This document shows positions 7,779-15,622 of a stretch of 64,000 nt of DNA, piece by piece. Made by a program: the position numbers and the translations under genes. The stretch lies in assembly GCA_016184105.1 (NCBI GenBank), contig JACPDI010000040.1, positions 1 to 64,000 of the forward strand, in the 5' to 3' direction. The DNA comes from Acidobacteriota bacterium (lineage in GTDB: Bacteria > Acidobacteriota > Vicinamibacteria > Vicinamibacterales > 2-12-FULL-66-21). Position 1 is the first letter of the stretch. The number at the start of each line of letters is the position of its first letter. The notes below the pieces were generated by a model. The model was not told the DNA's origin, searched no databases, and saw nothing but the letters and a program-made list of their open reading frames with translations.

Positions 7779-8912
7779 TTATTGTACCGCAGATGCGACG
7801 GGGGTCTCGTCGTACTCCGGCCCGCGGACGACGTTGTAGAGGGTGTCGCGCTCGACCGGCTCGCGGCCCGCTGCGCGGATGAGCCTGCGGATGTCCGCGG
7901 TGGACAGCGCCTCGGGCGTGCGCGCGCCGGCCATGTGGTAGATGCGCTCCTCCTGCACGGTGCCGTCGAGGTCGTCCACGCCGAACCAGAGCGACGTCTG
8001 GGCGAGGTCGACACCGGTGGCGATCCAGAACGCCTTGACGTGAGGGATGTTGTCGCACACCAGGCGCGCGACGGCGTGCACGCGCAAGGTGTCTGACGCC
8101 GAGGGGGCCGGCAGCTTGCGCATCTGGTTGTTGTCGGGATGAAACGCGAGCGGGATGAACGCCTGGAAGCCGCCGGTCTCGTCCTGCAGCGCGCGCGCGC
8201 GCAGCATGTGATCCACGCGCTCCTCCATCGTCTCGATGTGCCCGTAGAGCATCGTCACGTTCGACCGCATGCCGAGGCCGTGCGCGAGGCGGTGGATCGC
8301 GAGGTAGCGGTCCCCGTCGCACTTGTCGTGGCAGATCTTCCGGCGCACGCGCTCGGCGAAAATCTCGGCGCCGCCGCCCGGCAGCGAGTCCAGCCCGGCG
8401 TCGGCCAGCTCGCGCAGCACGCGCTGGTCGGTCATGCCGTACAGGTCCGCGAAAAACGCGATCTCCACCGCGGTGAAGCATTTCAAGTGGATGTCGGGGC
8501 GGATCCGCTTGAAGCCGCGGAGCAGGTCCGTGTAGTAGTCGAACGGCAGGTCGGGATGCAGGCCGTTGACCACGTGGATCTCGGTGAGCGGCTGGTCGGC
8601 GCGGACGCGAAGCTTCTCCCACGCCTGCTCCAGGCTCATCGTGTAGGCGTGATCGTCGCCCGGCTTGAGGCGCGCGAACGAGCAGAACAGGCAGTTGGCG
8701 ACGCAGACGTTGGTCGCCTCGATGCGGATGTTGTGGTTGTAATAGGCGCGCGCGCCGTGCAGCCGCTCGCGTTCGCGATTCGCCAGCCAGGCCACCGCGA
8801 GGAGGTCGGGCGATTCGAACAGCCGGACGCCGTCGGCGAGCGTCAGCCGCTCGCGCGCCTCGAGCTTCTCCGCGATGTCGAGGATGCCGGCGGCTGCCAG
8901 GCGGCTATGCAA
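7779..8912 (-). CDS. mqnE: Aminofutalosine synthase MqnE (radical SAM)
   Basis: 377 residues. Joins SAM to the chorismate-derived enolpyruvyl-benzoate to give aminofutalosine, an early step of the futalosine menaquinone pathway. The radical-SAM cluster motif CVANCLFC is preceded by NIRIEATNV. MqnE features follow: HVVNGLHPDLPFDYY, GLDSLPGGGAEIFAERVR, TMLYGHIETMEERVDHM and GTVQEERIYHMAGARTP. The HMAGA tail separates it from the related dehydratase-cyclase MqnC. The only in-frame start after an upstream stop is TTG 8912, which overlaps the end of yjbQ by eight bases; translational coupling is likely. MqnD lies at 14.8 kb. Confidence 0.9.
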   Translation of the reverse strand: MHSRLAAAGILDIAEKLEARERLTLADGVRLFESPDLLAVAWLANRERERLHGARAYYNHNIRIEATNVCVANCLFCSFARLKPGDDHAYTMSLEQAWEKLRVRADQPLTEIHVVNGLHPDLPFDYYTDLLRGFKRIRPDIHLKCFTAVEIAFFADLYGMTDQRVLRELADAGLDSLPGGGAEIFAERVRRKICHDKCDGDRYLAIHRLAHGLGMRSNVTMLYGHIETMEERVDHMLRARALQDETGGFQAFIPLAFHPDNNQMRKLPAPSASDTLRVHAVARLVCDNIPHVKAFWIATGVDLAQTSLWFGVDDLDGTVQEERIYHMAGARTPEALSTADIRRLIRAAGREPVERDTLYNVVRGPEYDETPVASAVQ

Positions 8913-9423
8913 CGCCCATCACCTGCACGCGGATCGTGCGAGTACGCGGCCCGTCGAGTTCCGCCGCCAGGACGCGCTGCCACTGCCCGAGCGCGATTTC
9001 ACCGCCCGAGATCTGCAGCGTCACGCTGTGGCCGAGCAGGAGCGAGCGCAGGTGCGAATCGGCGTTCGCGCGATCGCAATCCGAGTGGCTGGGGTCGTTG
9101 TGCTGCCACTTCTCGGTCTGGTCGACCAGCGACTCGATGTAGCGCTTCATGTCGGCGAACAGCGCCGGCTGCGACTCGTTGACGAAGACCGACAGCGTCG
9201 TGTGCATGGACCAGATGCTCGCCAGGCCTTCGCGAATGCCGGCGGCGCGCACGATCCGCATCACGCGCTCCGTGACGTCCGCGATCTCGATGCGCTCGCG
9301 CGACTCGAACGAGAACGTCTCGGCGTGGATGCGCAGGCCTCCGGCCGTGACGACGTCGGTTACCGGCGTCGCACGCACCGTCGGCGTGGAGGTCCGTGTC
9401 ATGCCAGTCCCTGATTCTGCCAT
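8905..9423 (-). CDS. yjbQ: YjbQ-family protein (UPF0047)
   Basis: 172 residues from ATG 9423. The family shows secondary thiamine-phosphate synthase activity in vitro, but its true role is unsettled. Conserved features are the N-terminal strand with THTLS-like SMHTTLSVFVNES, the metal site region KWQHNDPSHSDCDRANADSHLRS, the LLGHSVTLQISGGEIALGQWQRV stretch, and an end in RVQVMG. The body is about 140 residues as usual; the first 20 residues are a variable extension, and ATG 9402 is an alternative start. It overlaps mqnE downstream. Its start codon abuts the -10 element of the divergent cobalamin operon. Confidence 0.85.
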   Translation of the reverse strand: MAESGTGMTRTSTPTVRATPVTDVVTAGGLRIHAETFSFESRERIEIADVTERVMRIVRAAGIREGLASIWSMHTTLSVFVNESQPALFADMKRYIESLVDQTEKWQHNDPSHSDCDRANADSHLRSLLLGHSVTLQISGGEIALGQWQRVLAAELDGPRTRTIRVQVMGVA

Positions 9424-9431
9424 GCTATACT
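9423..9431 (+). promoter_or_regulatory. Extended -10 promoter of the btu operon
   Basis: TGCTATACT at 9423-9431 fits an extended -10 (TGnTATAAT with one change). No good -35 is seen at the right distance, as is common for extended -10 promoters. Transcription would start near 9438, just ahead of the riboswitch. The element abuts the yjbQ start codon on the other strand. Confidence 0.5.
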
Positions 9432-9435
9432 CGCG

Positions 9436-9635
9436 GTGACAACTCAACCGGCTCTCCGCCCCGCGGCCACGCGAAGTGGGTGTGAATCCCACACGGTGCC
9501 GCCACTGTGAGCGGGCAGCGGTCTCCCAGGCGCGGCCATGCAGCCGCGCAGCCACTGTGCATCGGCATGGGAAGGCGGGACGGCCGCGATTGATCCAAAC
9601 GATCAATGCCCCGCAAGTCAGGATACCTGGTCGTC
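9436..9635 (+). ncRNA. Cobalamin (adenosylcobalamin-type) riboswitch
   Basis: The leader carries the family's landmarks in order: GTGGGTGTGAATCCCACACGG (split here as GTGGGTGTGAATCCC then ACACGG, 9476-9495), GCCGCCACTGTGA (9497-9509), a variable arm, AGCCACTGTGCATCGG with GGGAAGGCGGG, and CCCGCAAGTCAGGATACCTG with the B12 box at about 9615-9630. The aptamer ends some 40 bases before the btuB ribosome-binding site (AAGGAGG, 9670-9676). Control of translation or of termination in the short remaining leader is therefore plausible. In known systems binding of cobalamin turns the operon off. Confidence 0.92.
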
Positions 9636-9681
9636 AGGGGCGCTTCTCGATCGGCGCGAGATCACGCCGAAGGAGGCGCAC

Positions 9682-11922
9682 ATGCACCGTCCAGCTCGTT
9701 TTTCCTTTTTCCTTTCTTCTTTTGCCTTGGCGTTCTCGATCGCGAGCGTCGCGAGCGCCGCGTCGATTCGCGGCGCGGTCCGCGACCCCGACGGCGCGGC
9801 GGTCGCGCACGCGCACGTCCTCGTCACCGCACGGGGCGCGGTCGTCGCCACGACGACGACGGATGCGGCCGGCGCGTTCGAGGCGCGGGATCTCGCGGCC
9901 GATCGGTACGAGCTGCTCGTCGTGCGGGAGGGGTTCCGCGCCGCGCCGCTGGCGCTCGACCTGGCCGCGCACGACGACCGATCCGTGACCGTCACGCTGC
10001 AGCTCAGCGCCGTGAGCGAGTCCATCGTCGTCTCGGCGGCGCACGTCGACCAGCCGCTCTCGCGCACGCCGGCCAGCACGACCGTCGTCACGCGCGGGGA
10101 TCTGCGCAGCTTTCAGCACGAGAGCGTCGCGAGCGCGCTCCGGCGCGTGCCCGGGGTGTCCGTGGCGCGCAACGGCGGCGAGGGCGCGGTCACGAGCCTC
10201 TTCTCGCGCGGCGGCGAGTCGGACTTCACCGCCGTGGTGATTGACGGCGTGCCGGTCAATACCTTCGGCGGCAGCTTCAACTTCGGGAATCTCACGACCG
10301 GGAATGTCGAACGCGTGGAGGTGGTGAGGGGGCCGCAAAGCGCCCTGTGGAGCGGCGGGGCGATCGGGGGAGTCGTGCAGGTCGTGACACGCCCCGAGGC
10401 ACGGCGCCTGCTCGACGCCTCGGCGGAGGCCGGCTCGCGCGAGTCGAGACGGGCCGCCGCGGGCGGCGCGTTTCCCATCGGCGCGTGGCGGCTCTCGGCG
10501 GGCGGCGGCCGCGCCGCGTCTGACGGCTTCACCGGCGGCGCGCGAAACGGCGAGACGGTGAGCAACGACGACTGGACATCCGAGCACGCGAGCGCCGGCG
10601 TCCGCCACGAGGGGGTGACGCGCGCCCAGATCACGTCGCGGCTGGAGCGGAGCGAGCGCGGCAGCCCGGGACCCTTCGGCTCCGATCCCGGCGGCACGTA
10701 CTCCGGCATCGATCGCGTCTCGCGCGGCAGGAATCGAGCCGCTCTGCTCGGCGGCTCCCTCGCGCGCGCGTTCTCGCGCGTTCGCCCGGGTGTCCGGGCG
10801 TCCTGGTATCGCCTCGAGAGCGACTTCGACAGCCCGTTCGGGACGTCCGAGTCCGCATCGCGCCGGCTGACGGCTCGCGCCGACGCCGACGTGCGCCTTG
10901 CCGATTCCCTCGACGCCACCGTCGGCGCCGAGTTCCTGCGCGAGGAGGCGACGAGCACGTTCATCACCGGGTCGACGGGCGCGACGATCCCCGTGAAACG
11001 CAGCATCGAATCGGCGTTCGCCGAAGCGAGGTACGACGCCGGCGCGCTCGTCGTCACCGGCGGCGCGCGTGTCGAGCGGATCGCACGCAGGCGGCTCGAT
11101 GAAGATCCCAACCCATTCTCTCCGCGGCCGGTGCTGCCCGACGACACGACGACCGCGGTCACGCCGCGTGTATCGGCCGCGTGGTTTGCGCGTCCGGCCA
11201 ACCAGGACGGAGAGTGGACCCGCCTGCGCGCCAGCGCGGGGCTCGGCATCCGCCCTCCGGACGCGTTCGAGCTGGCGTTCACGGACAACCCGGGACTGAA
11301 ACCGGAGCGCACGCGGAGCGTCGAGGCAGGCGTGGAGCACGCGCTGGCCGGCGGCCTGCTGGTGGCCGAGGCGACCGCGTTCGCCAACCGGTACTCCGAT
11401 CTCATCGTGACGGTCGGCCGGTCGCTTGCTGACGCCAGCCGCTACCAGAGCGACAACATCTCGAACGCTCGCGCGCGCGGCGTGGAGTTGCTGGTCAGCG
11501 GGCGCACCCGTGGATCAATCCGCGTCTCGGCGTCCTACACCTTCCTGGATACGGACGTTCTCGCCGTCGATCGGCTTGGCGTCGCGCCGCCGCCGTTCAA
11601 GCCCGGCGACGCCCTCCTGCGACGCCCGCGCCACCAGCTGTGGGCGGACGCGATCTGGCGGCGCGGCGCGGCGAGCGCATTCCTCACCGCCGGCGCGCGC
11701 GGCCGCACGCTGGACGTCGATCCGAGCTGGGGCGCGTTCGGCGGCCTCTTCGAGAACCCGGGATATGCATCCGTTGACGCGGGCGGCGGCTGGCGCGTGA
11801 CGGCCGCGCTCGAGGTGTTCGGCCGCGTCACCAATCTCTTCGACCGTCGCTACGAGGACGTGCTCGGCTTTCCCGCCGCGCGCCGCAGCGCGTACGTCGG
11901 CGTGCGGTTTCCCGGCCGCTGA
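9682..11922 (+). CDS. btuB: TonB-dependent vitamin B12 receptor BtuB
   Basis: 746 residues from ATG 9682. A Sec signal (about 1-28, ending VASA) is followed by a carboxypeptidase-regulatory-like beta domain (about 28-110), the plug domain (RGGESDFTAVVIDGVPVN, RVEVVRGPQSALWSGGAIGG), and a long beta barrel ending in VRFPGR. The N-terminal regulatory domain before the plug is typical of Acidobacteriota and Bacteroidota receptors. The riboswitch directly upstream and the btuDCF genes directly downstream identify the substrate as cobalamin or related corrinoids. It acts in the outer membrane, powered by TonB-ExbBD encoded elsewhere. The frame extends upstream through the riboswitch, but the ATG with AAGGAGG is the clear start. 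Confidence 0.92.
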   Translation: MHRPARFSFFLSSFALAFSIASVASAASIRGAVRDPDGAAVAHAHVLVTARGAVVATTTTDAAGAFEARDLAADRYELLVVREGFRAAPLALDLAAHDDRSVTVTLQLSAVSESIVVSAAHVDQPLSRTPASTTVVTRGDLRSFQHESVASALRRVPGVSVARNGGEGAVTSLFSRGGESDFTAVVIDGVPVNTFGGSFNFGNLTTGNVERVEVVRGPQSALWSGGAIGGVVQVVTRPEARRLLDASAEAGSRESRRAAAGGAFPIGAWRLSAGGGRAASDGFTGGARNGETVSNDDWTSEHASAGVRHEGVTRAQITSRLERSERGSPGPFGSDPGGTYSGIDRVSRGRNRAALLGGSLARAFSRVRPGVRASWYRLESDFDSPFGTSESASRRLTARADADVRLADSLDATVGAEFLREEATSTFITGSTGATIPVKRSIESAFAEARYDAGALVVTGGARVERIARRRLDEDPNPFSPRPVLPDDTTTAVTPRVSAAWFARPANQDGEWTRLRASAGLGIRPPDAFELAFTDNPGLKPERTRSVEAGVEHALAGGLLVAEATAFANRYSDLIVTVGRSLADASRYQSDNISNARARGVELLVSGRTRGSIRVSASYTFLDTDVLAVDRLGVAPPPFKPGDALLRRPRHQLWADAIWRRGAASAFLTAGARGRTLDVDPSWGAFGGLFENPGYASVDAGGGWRVTAALEVFGRVTNLFDRRYEDVLGFPAARRSAYVGVRFPGR

Positions 11923-11930
11923 GCCACGCC

Positions 11931-12782
11931 ATGCTCGCAGCCGACGACGTCTCCTTTGCGTACGAACGCGGCGCCCCCGTGCTCCGGGGCGTCACGATCG
12001 GAGCCGCGCCGGGGGAGATTGTCGGGATCCTCGGACCGAACGGGTCCGGCAAGACGACGCTCCTGAAGGTGCTGGCCGGCCTGGTGCGCCCGCAGGCGGG
12101 GCGCGTGCTGCTCGACGGGCGGCCGCTCGCCTCGCTCCATCGGCGCGCCATCGCACAACGCATGAGCGTCGTGCCGCAGGAAACCCGCCTGGCGTTCGAT
12201 TACTCCGTGCTCGAAGTGGTCCTGATGGGGCGCTACGCGCACCTCGGCGCGTTCGAGCTCGAAGGGCCGGACGACTTTGCCGCCGCGCGCGCGGCGCTCG
12301 CGATGACGGGGACGGCGGCGTTCGAGCGCCGCCCGTTCGAGTCGCTCAGCGGCGGTGAAAAACAGCGGGTGATCATCGCCGCGGCCCTCGCCCAATTGAG
12401 TGTAGCCGCCGGCCTTCAGGCCGGCGGATCAACCAGTCTGCCCGGCGGCGGATCAACCTACCTTCTTCTCGATGAGCCCACCGCGTCGCTCGACCTCGGC
12501 TACCAGCTCGAGGTGCTCGCGGTGCTGCGCCGGCTTCACCGCGAGCGCCGCCCCGGCATCATCGTCTCGATCCACGATCTCAACCTGGCCGCGGCGTTGT
12601 GCAGCCGGCTCGTCCTCCTGCGGGACGGGCGCGTCCTGGCCGACGGCGCGACGCGCGACGTGCTGACGCCCGAACACGTCCGCGAGTTGTACGGCGTGGA
12701 CGTGGAGGTCGTTCCCCACGAAGGGGCGGGTCATCCGGTCGTGGTGCCGCTGGCGCGTGCAGGAGGACGCAGCGGGCCATGA
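11931..12782 (+). CDS. btuD: Cobalamin ABC transporter ATPase BtuD
   Basis: 283 residues; energises the inner-membrane step of corrinoid import. Walker A is GPNGSGKTT (35-43), the signature LSGGEKQR (139-146), Walker B with the catalytic Glu LLLDEPTASLD (178-188), and the switch His in SIHDLNLA. Between ALAQL (to 156) and Tyr177 there is an insert of 20 residues, SVAAGLQAGGSTSLPGGGST. It is encoded by a palindrome-containing segment (12399-12458) where relatives have only a few residues. The reading frame is kept. Position 157-176 is the loop after the signature helix and before Walker B, probably solvent-exposed. The stop overlaps the btuC start (ATGA). Confidence 0.9.
   Translation: MLAADDVSFAYERGAPVLRGVTIGAAPGEIVGILGPNGSGKTTLLKVLAGLVRPQAGRVLLDGRPLASLHRRAIAQRMSVVPQETRLAFDYSVLEVVLMGRYAHLGAFELEGPDDFAAARAALAMTGTAAFERRPFESLSGGEKQRVIIAAALAQLSVAAGLQAGGSTSLPGGGSTYLLLDEPTASLDLGYQLEVLAVLRRLHRERRPGIIVSIHDLNLAAALCSRLVLLRDGRVLADGATRDVLTPEHVRELYGVDVEVVPHEGAGHPVVVPLARAGGRSGP
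12399..12458 (+). repeat. Palindromic element inserted in frame in btuD
   Basis: 12406-12427 is a perfect inverted repeat with ten-base arms (CCGCCGGCCT and AGGCCGGCGG) around a two-base loop. It is followed by two copies of GGCGGATCAACC (12423-12434 and 12447-12458). The whole segment is 60 bases, a multiple of three, with no stop in the btuD frame. Confidence 0.75.
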
Positions 12783-13780
12783 CCCGGGCGCGGCTGCTGC
12801 GGGTGTGCGTGCTGTTCGGCGTGCCTGCCGCGATCGTGTGCGTGCTCGCGCCGACCCTGGGCAGCGTGCAGGTGAGCCTGCCGCGCGCGCTCGACGCGTC
12901 GATCCCCTTCGAGCGCAACATTGACGCGCAGATCCTGTTTGTCGCCAGGCTTCCGCGCCTCCTCGCCGGCATCGTCGTCGGCGCGGCGCTCGCCACCGCG
13001 GGCGTGGTGTTCCAGGGGCTGCTGCGAAATCCGCTGGCAACGCCGTTCACTTTGGGGGTGTCTTCCGGCGCGGCGCTGGGCGCCATGCTCGCGATCACGT
13101 TTCACTGGACGGTCGCGACGGGACCGTTCTCCGCCGTGCCCCTCGCGAGCTTTGCCGGCTCCCTGGTGGCGGTCCTGGTCGTGTACGCGCTGGCGGCCGC
13201 GCGCGCGCGCCGCGGCCTCTCCACCAACGTGCTGCTGCTCGCGGGGGTGACGCTCAACGCGTTCTTCTCCGCGCTGATCCTGTTCATCCAGTACTTCGCG
13301 GACTTCGCCGACGCGTTTCGCGCCATTCGCTGGCTGATGGGGGACCTCGACGTCGGCAGCTACCAGCCGATCGTGGCGGCGCTGCCCCTGCTGGCGATCG
13401 CGGGCCTCGCGTTCGCGTGGCTGCCGAAGGCGCTGAACGTGCTGACGCTCGGGCCGGATGCCGCCGAGGCCCGCGGCGTCAGCGTCACCGGCGCGCAGCG
13501 CGTCGCGTTCTTCAGCGCGTCGCTCGCGACCGGGGCGGCTGTGTCGATCGGCGGCCCGATCGGCTTTATCGGGATCATCGTGCCGCACCTGGTGCGGCTC
13601 ATGGTCGGCGCCGACCACCGGGTCGTGATGCTCGCGTCGGCCATGTTCGGCGCCGCGTTTCTCGTGGCCTGCGACACCATCGCGCGCACCATCATCGCGC
13701 CGATTGAACTGCCCGTCGGCGTTGTCACCGCGCTCATCGGAGGCCCGTTCTTCCTGTGGCTGCTCATCTCCAAGCGGTAG
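12779..13780 (+). CDS. btuC: Cobalamin ABC transporter permease BtuC
   Basis: 333 residues of the FecCD permease family with about ten membrane helices. Family motifs are LPRLLAGIVVGAALATAGVVFQGLLRNPLATPFTLG split over the second and third helices, SSGAALGA, GPIGFIGIIVPHLVRL near the coupling helix, and the end PVGVVTALIGGPFFLWLL. It forms the inner-membrane channel for corrinoid and pairs with BtuD. The start is ATG 12779, overlapping the btuD stop by four bases. A longer frame from 12599 is a shadow of btuD. The end overlaps the start of btuF by 25 bases. Confidence 0.93.
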   Translation: MTRARLLRVCVLFGVPAAIVCVLAPTLGSVQVSLPRALDASIPFERNIDAQILFVARLPRLLAGIVVGAALATAGVVFQGLLRNPLATPFTLGVSSGAALGAMLAITFHWTVATGPFSAVPLASFAGSLVAVLVVYALAAARARRGLSTNVLLLAGVTLNAFFSALILFIQYFADFADAFRAIRWLMGDLDVGSYQPIVAALPLLAIAGLAFAWLPKALNVLTLGPDAAEARGVSVTGAQRVAFFSASLATGAAVSIGGPIGFIGIIVPHLVRLMVGADHRVVMLASAMFGAAFLVACDTIARTIIAPIELPVGVVTALIGGPFFLWLLISKR

Positions 13781-14679
13781 CGCGCGCCGCCCGCTCGCTC
13801 GGCACGCTCGTCGCGATTTCGTACCTGGCCTTTGGGTACCTGGCCTCTGGTACCTGGTACCTGGTACCTGTATCCGCGCAGCCGGCCCCCCGCCGCGTCG
13901 TCTCCCTCGTCCCCAACGTCACGGAGATGATCTTCGCCATCGGCGCCGGCGATCGCCTGGTGGGCGTCTCCAGCTTCGATGCGTATCCGCCGGACGTGAA
14001 CCGGATCGCCCGCGTCGGCGGGCTGCTGGACCCGGACCTCGAGCGCATCTTCGCGCTGCGCCCGGCGCTGGCCGTCATCTACGGCTCGCAGCAGGACCTG
14101 CGGCGGCAGCTCGAGCGCGCGGGCATTGCCACCTACGCGTACCGGCACGGCGGCGTCGCTGACGTGCCGCGGACGATGCGCGAGCTGGGCGTCAGGCTCG
14201 GCGTGCGAGAGTCCGCGGAGCGCGCCGCCGCGAGCCTCGAGTCGGGGCTGCACGCCGTGCGGGCGCGCGTGGCGGGGCGCCCGCGCCCGCGCGTGATGCT
14301 GGTGTTCGGCCGCGAGAAGGGGGCGCTGCGATCGATTTACGCGAGCGGAGGCCGCGGCTTTCTGCACGACCTGGTGGAGATTGCCGGTGGCGATGATGTC
14401 TTTGCGGATATCGATCGCGAATCGGTGCAGGCCACGGTGGAGCTCGTCCTCGGACGGTCGCCGGAGGTCATCGTGGAGATCCACGGCGGCGAAGTGCTGA
14501 GCGAGGCGGCTGCGGCGCGCGAAGCGCAGGTGTGGTCGGCGCTCGCCGGCCTCCCGGCGGTGCGCCGCCAGCGCGTCCACGTCCTCTCGGGCCAGGAGCT
14601 CGTCACCGCCGGCCCGCGGCTGGTGCGGGCCGCCGAGCGCCTCGCGCGCGCGATCCATCCCGAGGCGCACGGTCGCTGA
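13756..14679 (+). CDS. btuF: Cobalamin-binding periplasmic protein BtuF
   Basis: 307 residues from GTG 13756. A hydrophobic leader (about 10-42, ending VSAQPA) is followed by the class III binding-protein fold: RRVVSLVPNVTEMIFAIGAGDRLVGVSSF, YPPDV, RVGGLLDPDLERI with ALRPALAVIYG, and C-terminal VSALAG-like and LVTAGPRLVRAAERLA segments. It captures corrinoid in the periplasm and delivers it to BtuCD. The leader is odd. It is largely encoded by a GTACCTG repeat tract (13821-13870) that gives SYLAFGYLASGTWYLVPVS, so part of the signal peptide derives from a short repeat. The upstream 25-base overlap with btuC supports co-translation. Confidence 0.88.
   Translation: MAAHLQAVARAARSLGTLVAISYLAFGYLASGTWYLVPVSAQPAPRRVVSLVPNVTEMIFAIGAGDRLVGVSSFDAYPPDVNRIARVGGLLDPDLERIFALRPALAVIYGSQQDLRRQLERAGIATYAYRHGGVADVPRTMRELGVRLGVRESAERAAASLESGLHAVRARVAGRPRPRVMLVFGREKGALRSIYASGGRGFLHDLVEIAGGDDVFADIDRESVQATVELVLGRSPEVIVEIHGGEVLSEAAAAREAQVWSALAGLPAVRRQRVHVLSGQELVTAGPRLVRAAERLARAIHPEAHGR
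13821..13870 (+). repeat. GGTACCT heptamer tandem repeat inside btuF leader
   Basis: Three perfect 7-base units GGTACCT at 13849-13869 are preceded by two degenerate GTACCTGGCC units (13821 and 13836). The tract lies in the signal-peptide codons of btuF. Confidence 0.7.
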
Positions 14680-14771
14680 CCACAAAGGCCACGAAGCGCA
14701 CCAAGGAGCACACGACGGCCTCGAAAAGAACCCGTCGTGGCCTGCTTCGTGTTCTTCGTGGCCTTCGTGGT
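14679..14771. repeat. Imperfect inverted repeat between btuF and mqnD
   Basis: ACCACAAAGGCCACGAAG at 14679-14696 is mirrored by CTTCGTGGCCTTCGTGGT at 14754-14771, with one mismatch. An inner pair, CGACGG and CCGTCG, lies between. It begins on the last base of the btuF stop and lies between convergent genes, so it may also act as a bidirectional terminator. Confidence 0.6.
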
Positions 14772-14785
14772 GTATCGGCGTCGTC

Positions 14786-15610
14786 TCACACGAACTCGAC
14801 CGGCACCCGCTTCGGGATGAGGCCCTTGTCGAACGACTCCTCGAACAAGCGCTTCACCGCCGCGCGGCCGCGGTCGCCGTAGTCCAGCGTGAGATCGTTG
14901 ACGTACATCCCCACGAAGCGATCGGTCCGCTGCGTGTCGAGGCCGCGCCCGAACCGCTGCGCGTAGGTCACCGCGTCCTGCCGGTGCGCGAGCGCGTACG
15001 CGATGCTGTCGTGCAGCAGGCGGGAGACTTCGCGGATCGCCTCCGCCCCGAGGTCTCGACGGATCACGTTTCCGCCGAGCGGCAGCGGCAGCCCGCCGGT
15101 CCGGTCCGCCCACCACTCGCCGAGGTCCACGATCTTCTGCAGCCCCTCTTCGGCGTAGGTAAGCTGCCCCTCGTGGATCAGCAGCCCGGCCTGCGCGCGG
15201 CCGTCGCGCACCGCGTTCTGGATCTCATCGAATGGCATGACGTCGTACTCGACGTCCGGGCGATACAGGCGCAGGGCGAGAAACGCGGTCGTCAGCGTGC
15301 CCGGGATCGCCACCTTCACACCGTCGAGCGAAGAGGGGCCGCCGCGGCGCGTCACGAGCACGGGGCCGTACCGATCGCCCATGCTCGCGCCGTGCGGCAG
15401 CAGCGCGTACGTGTCGAAGAGGTGCGCGTACGCGTGGAAGGAGACCGCCGTGACCTCGTAGCGTCCCTGGAACGCCGCGCGATTCAGCGACTCGATGTCG
15501 GACAGGACCTGGCCGATTTCGTACGTGTCGGATCCGATCGCTCCGCTCGCCAGGCCGTAGAACATGAACGCGTCGTCGGAATCAGGGCTGTGGGCCACCA
15601 CGATTTTCAT
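14786..15610 (-). CDS. mqnD: MqnD-like 1,4-dihydroxy-6-naphthoate synthase
   Basis: 274 residues. Cleaves cyclic dehypoxanthine futalosine to 1,4-dihydroxy-6-naphthoate in the menaquinone pathway. The substrate-binding-protein-like fold shows SPDSDDAFMFYGL at the N-terminus, VLSDIESLNRAAFQGRYEVTAVSFHAYAHL, YALLPHGASMGDRYGPVLV, KVAIPGTLTTAFLALRL and LLIHEGQLTY. The His in IHEGQLTY corresponds to the catalytic His of the family. The related MqnA has a different start and lacks the ESLNR segment, so MqnD is preferred. It lies 12 bases downstream of ilvE on the same strand and may be read from the ilv operon. MqnE is at 7.8 kb. Confidence 0.85.
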   Translation of the reverse strand: MKIVVAHSPDSDDAFMFYGLASGAIGSDTYEIGQVLSDIESLNRAAFQGRYEVTAVSFHAYAHLFDTYALLPHGASMGDRYGPVLVTRRGGPSSLDGVKVAIPGTLTTAFLALRLYRPDVEYDVMPFDEIQNAVRDGRAQAGLLIHEGQLTYAEEGLQKIVDLGEWWADRTGGLPLPLGGNVIRRDLGAEAIREVSRLLHDSIAYALAHRQDAVTYAQRFGRGLDTQRTDRFVGMYVNDLTLDYGDRGRAAVKRLFEESFDKGLIPKRVPVEFV

Positions 15611-15622
15611 GACCCTGCCAGT

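Noticed and set aside
9538-9681. N-terminal extension of btuB into the leader
   Set aside because: It would translate the riboswitch core; the ATG at 9682 has a good ribosome site and signal peptide.
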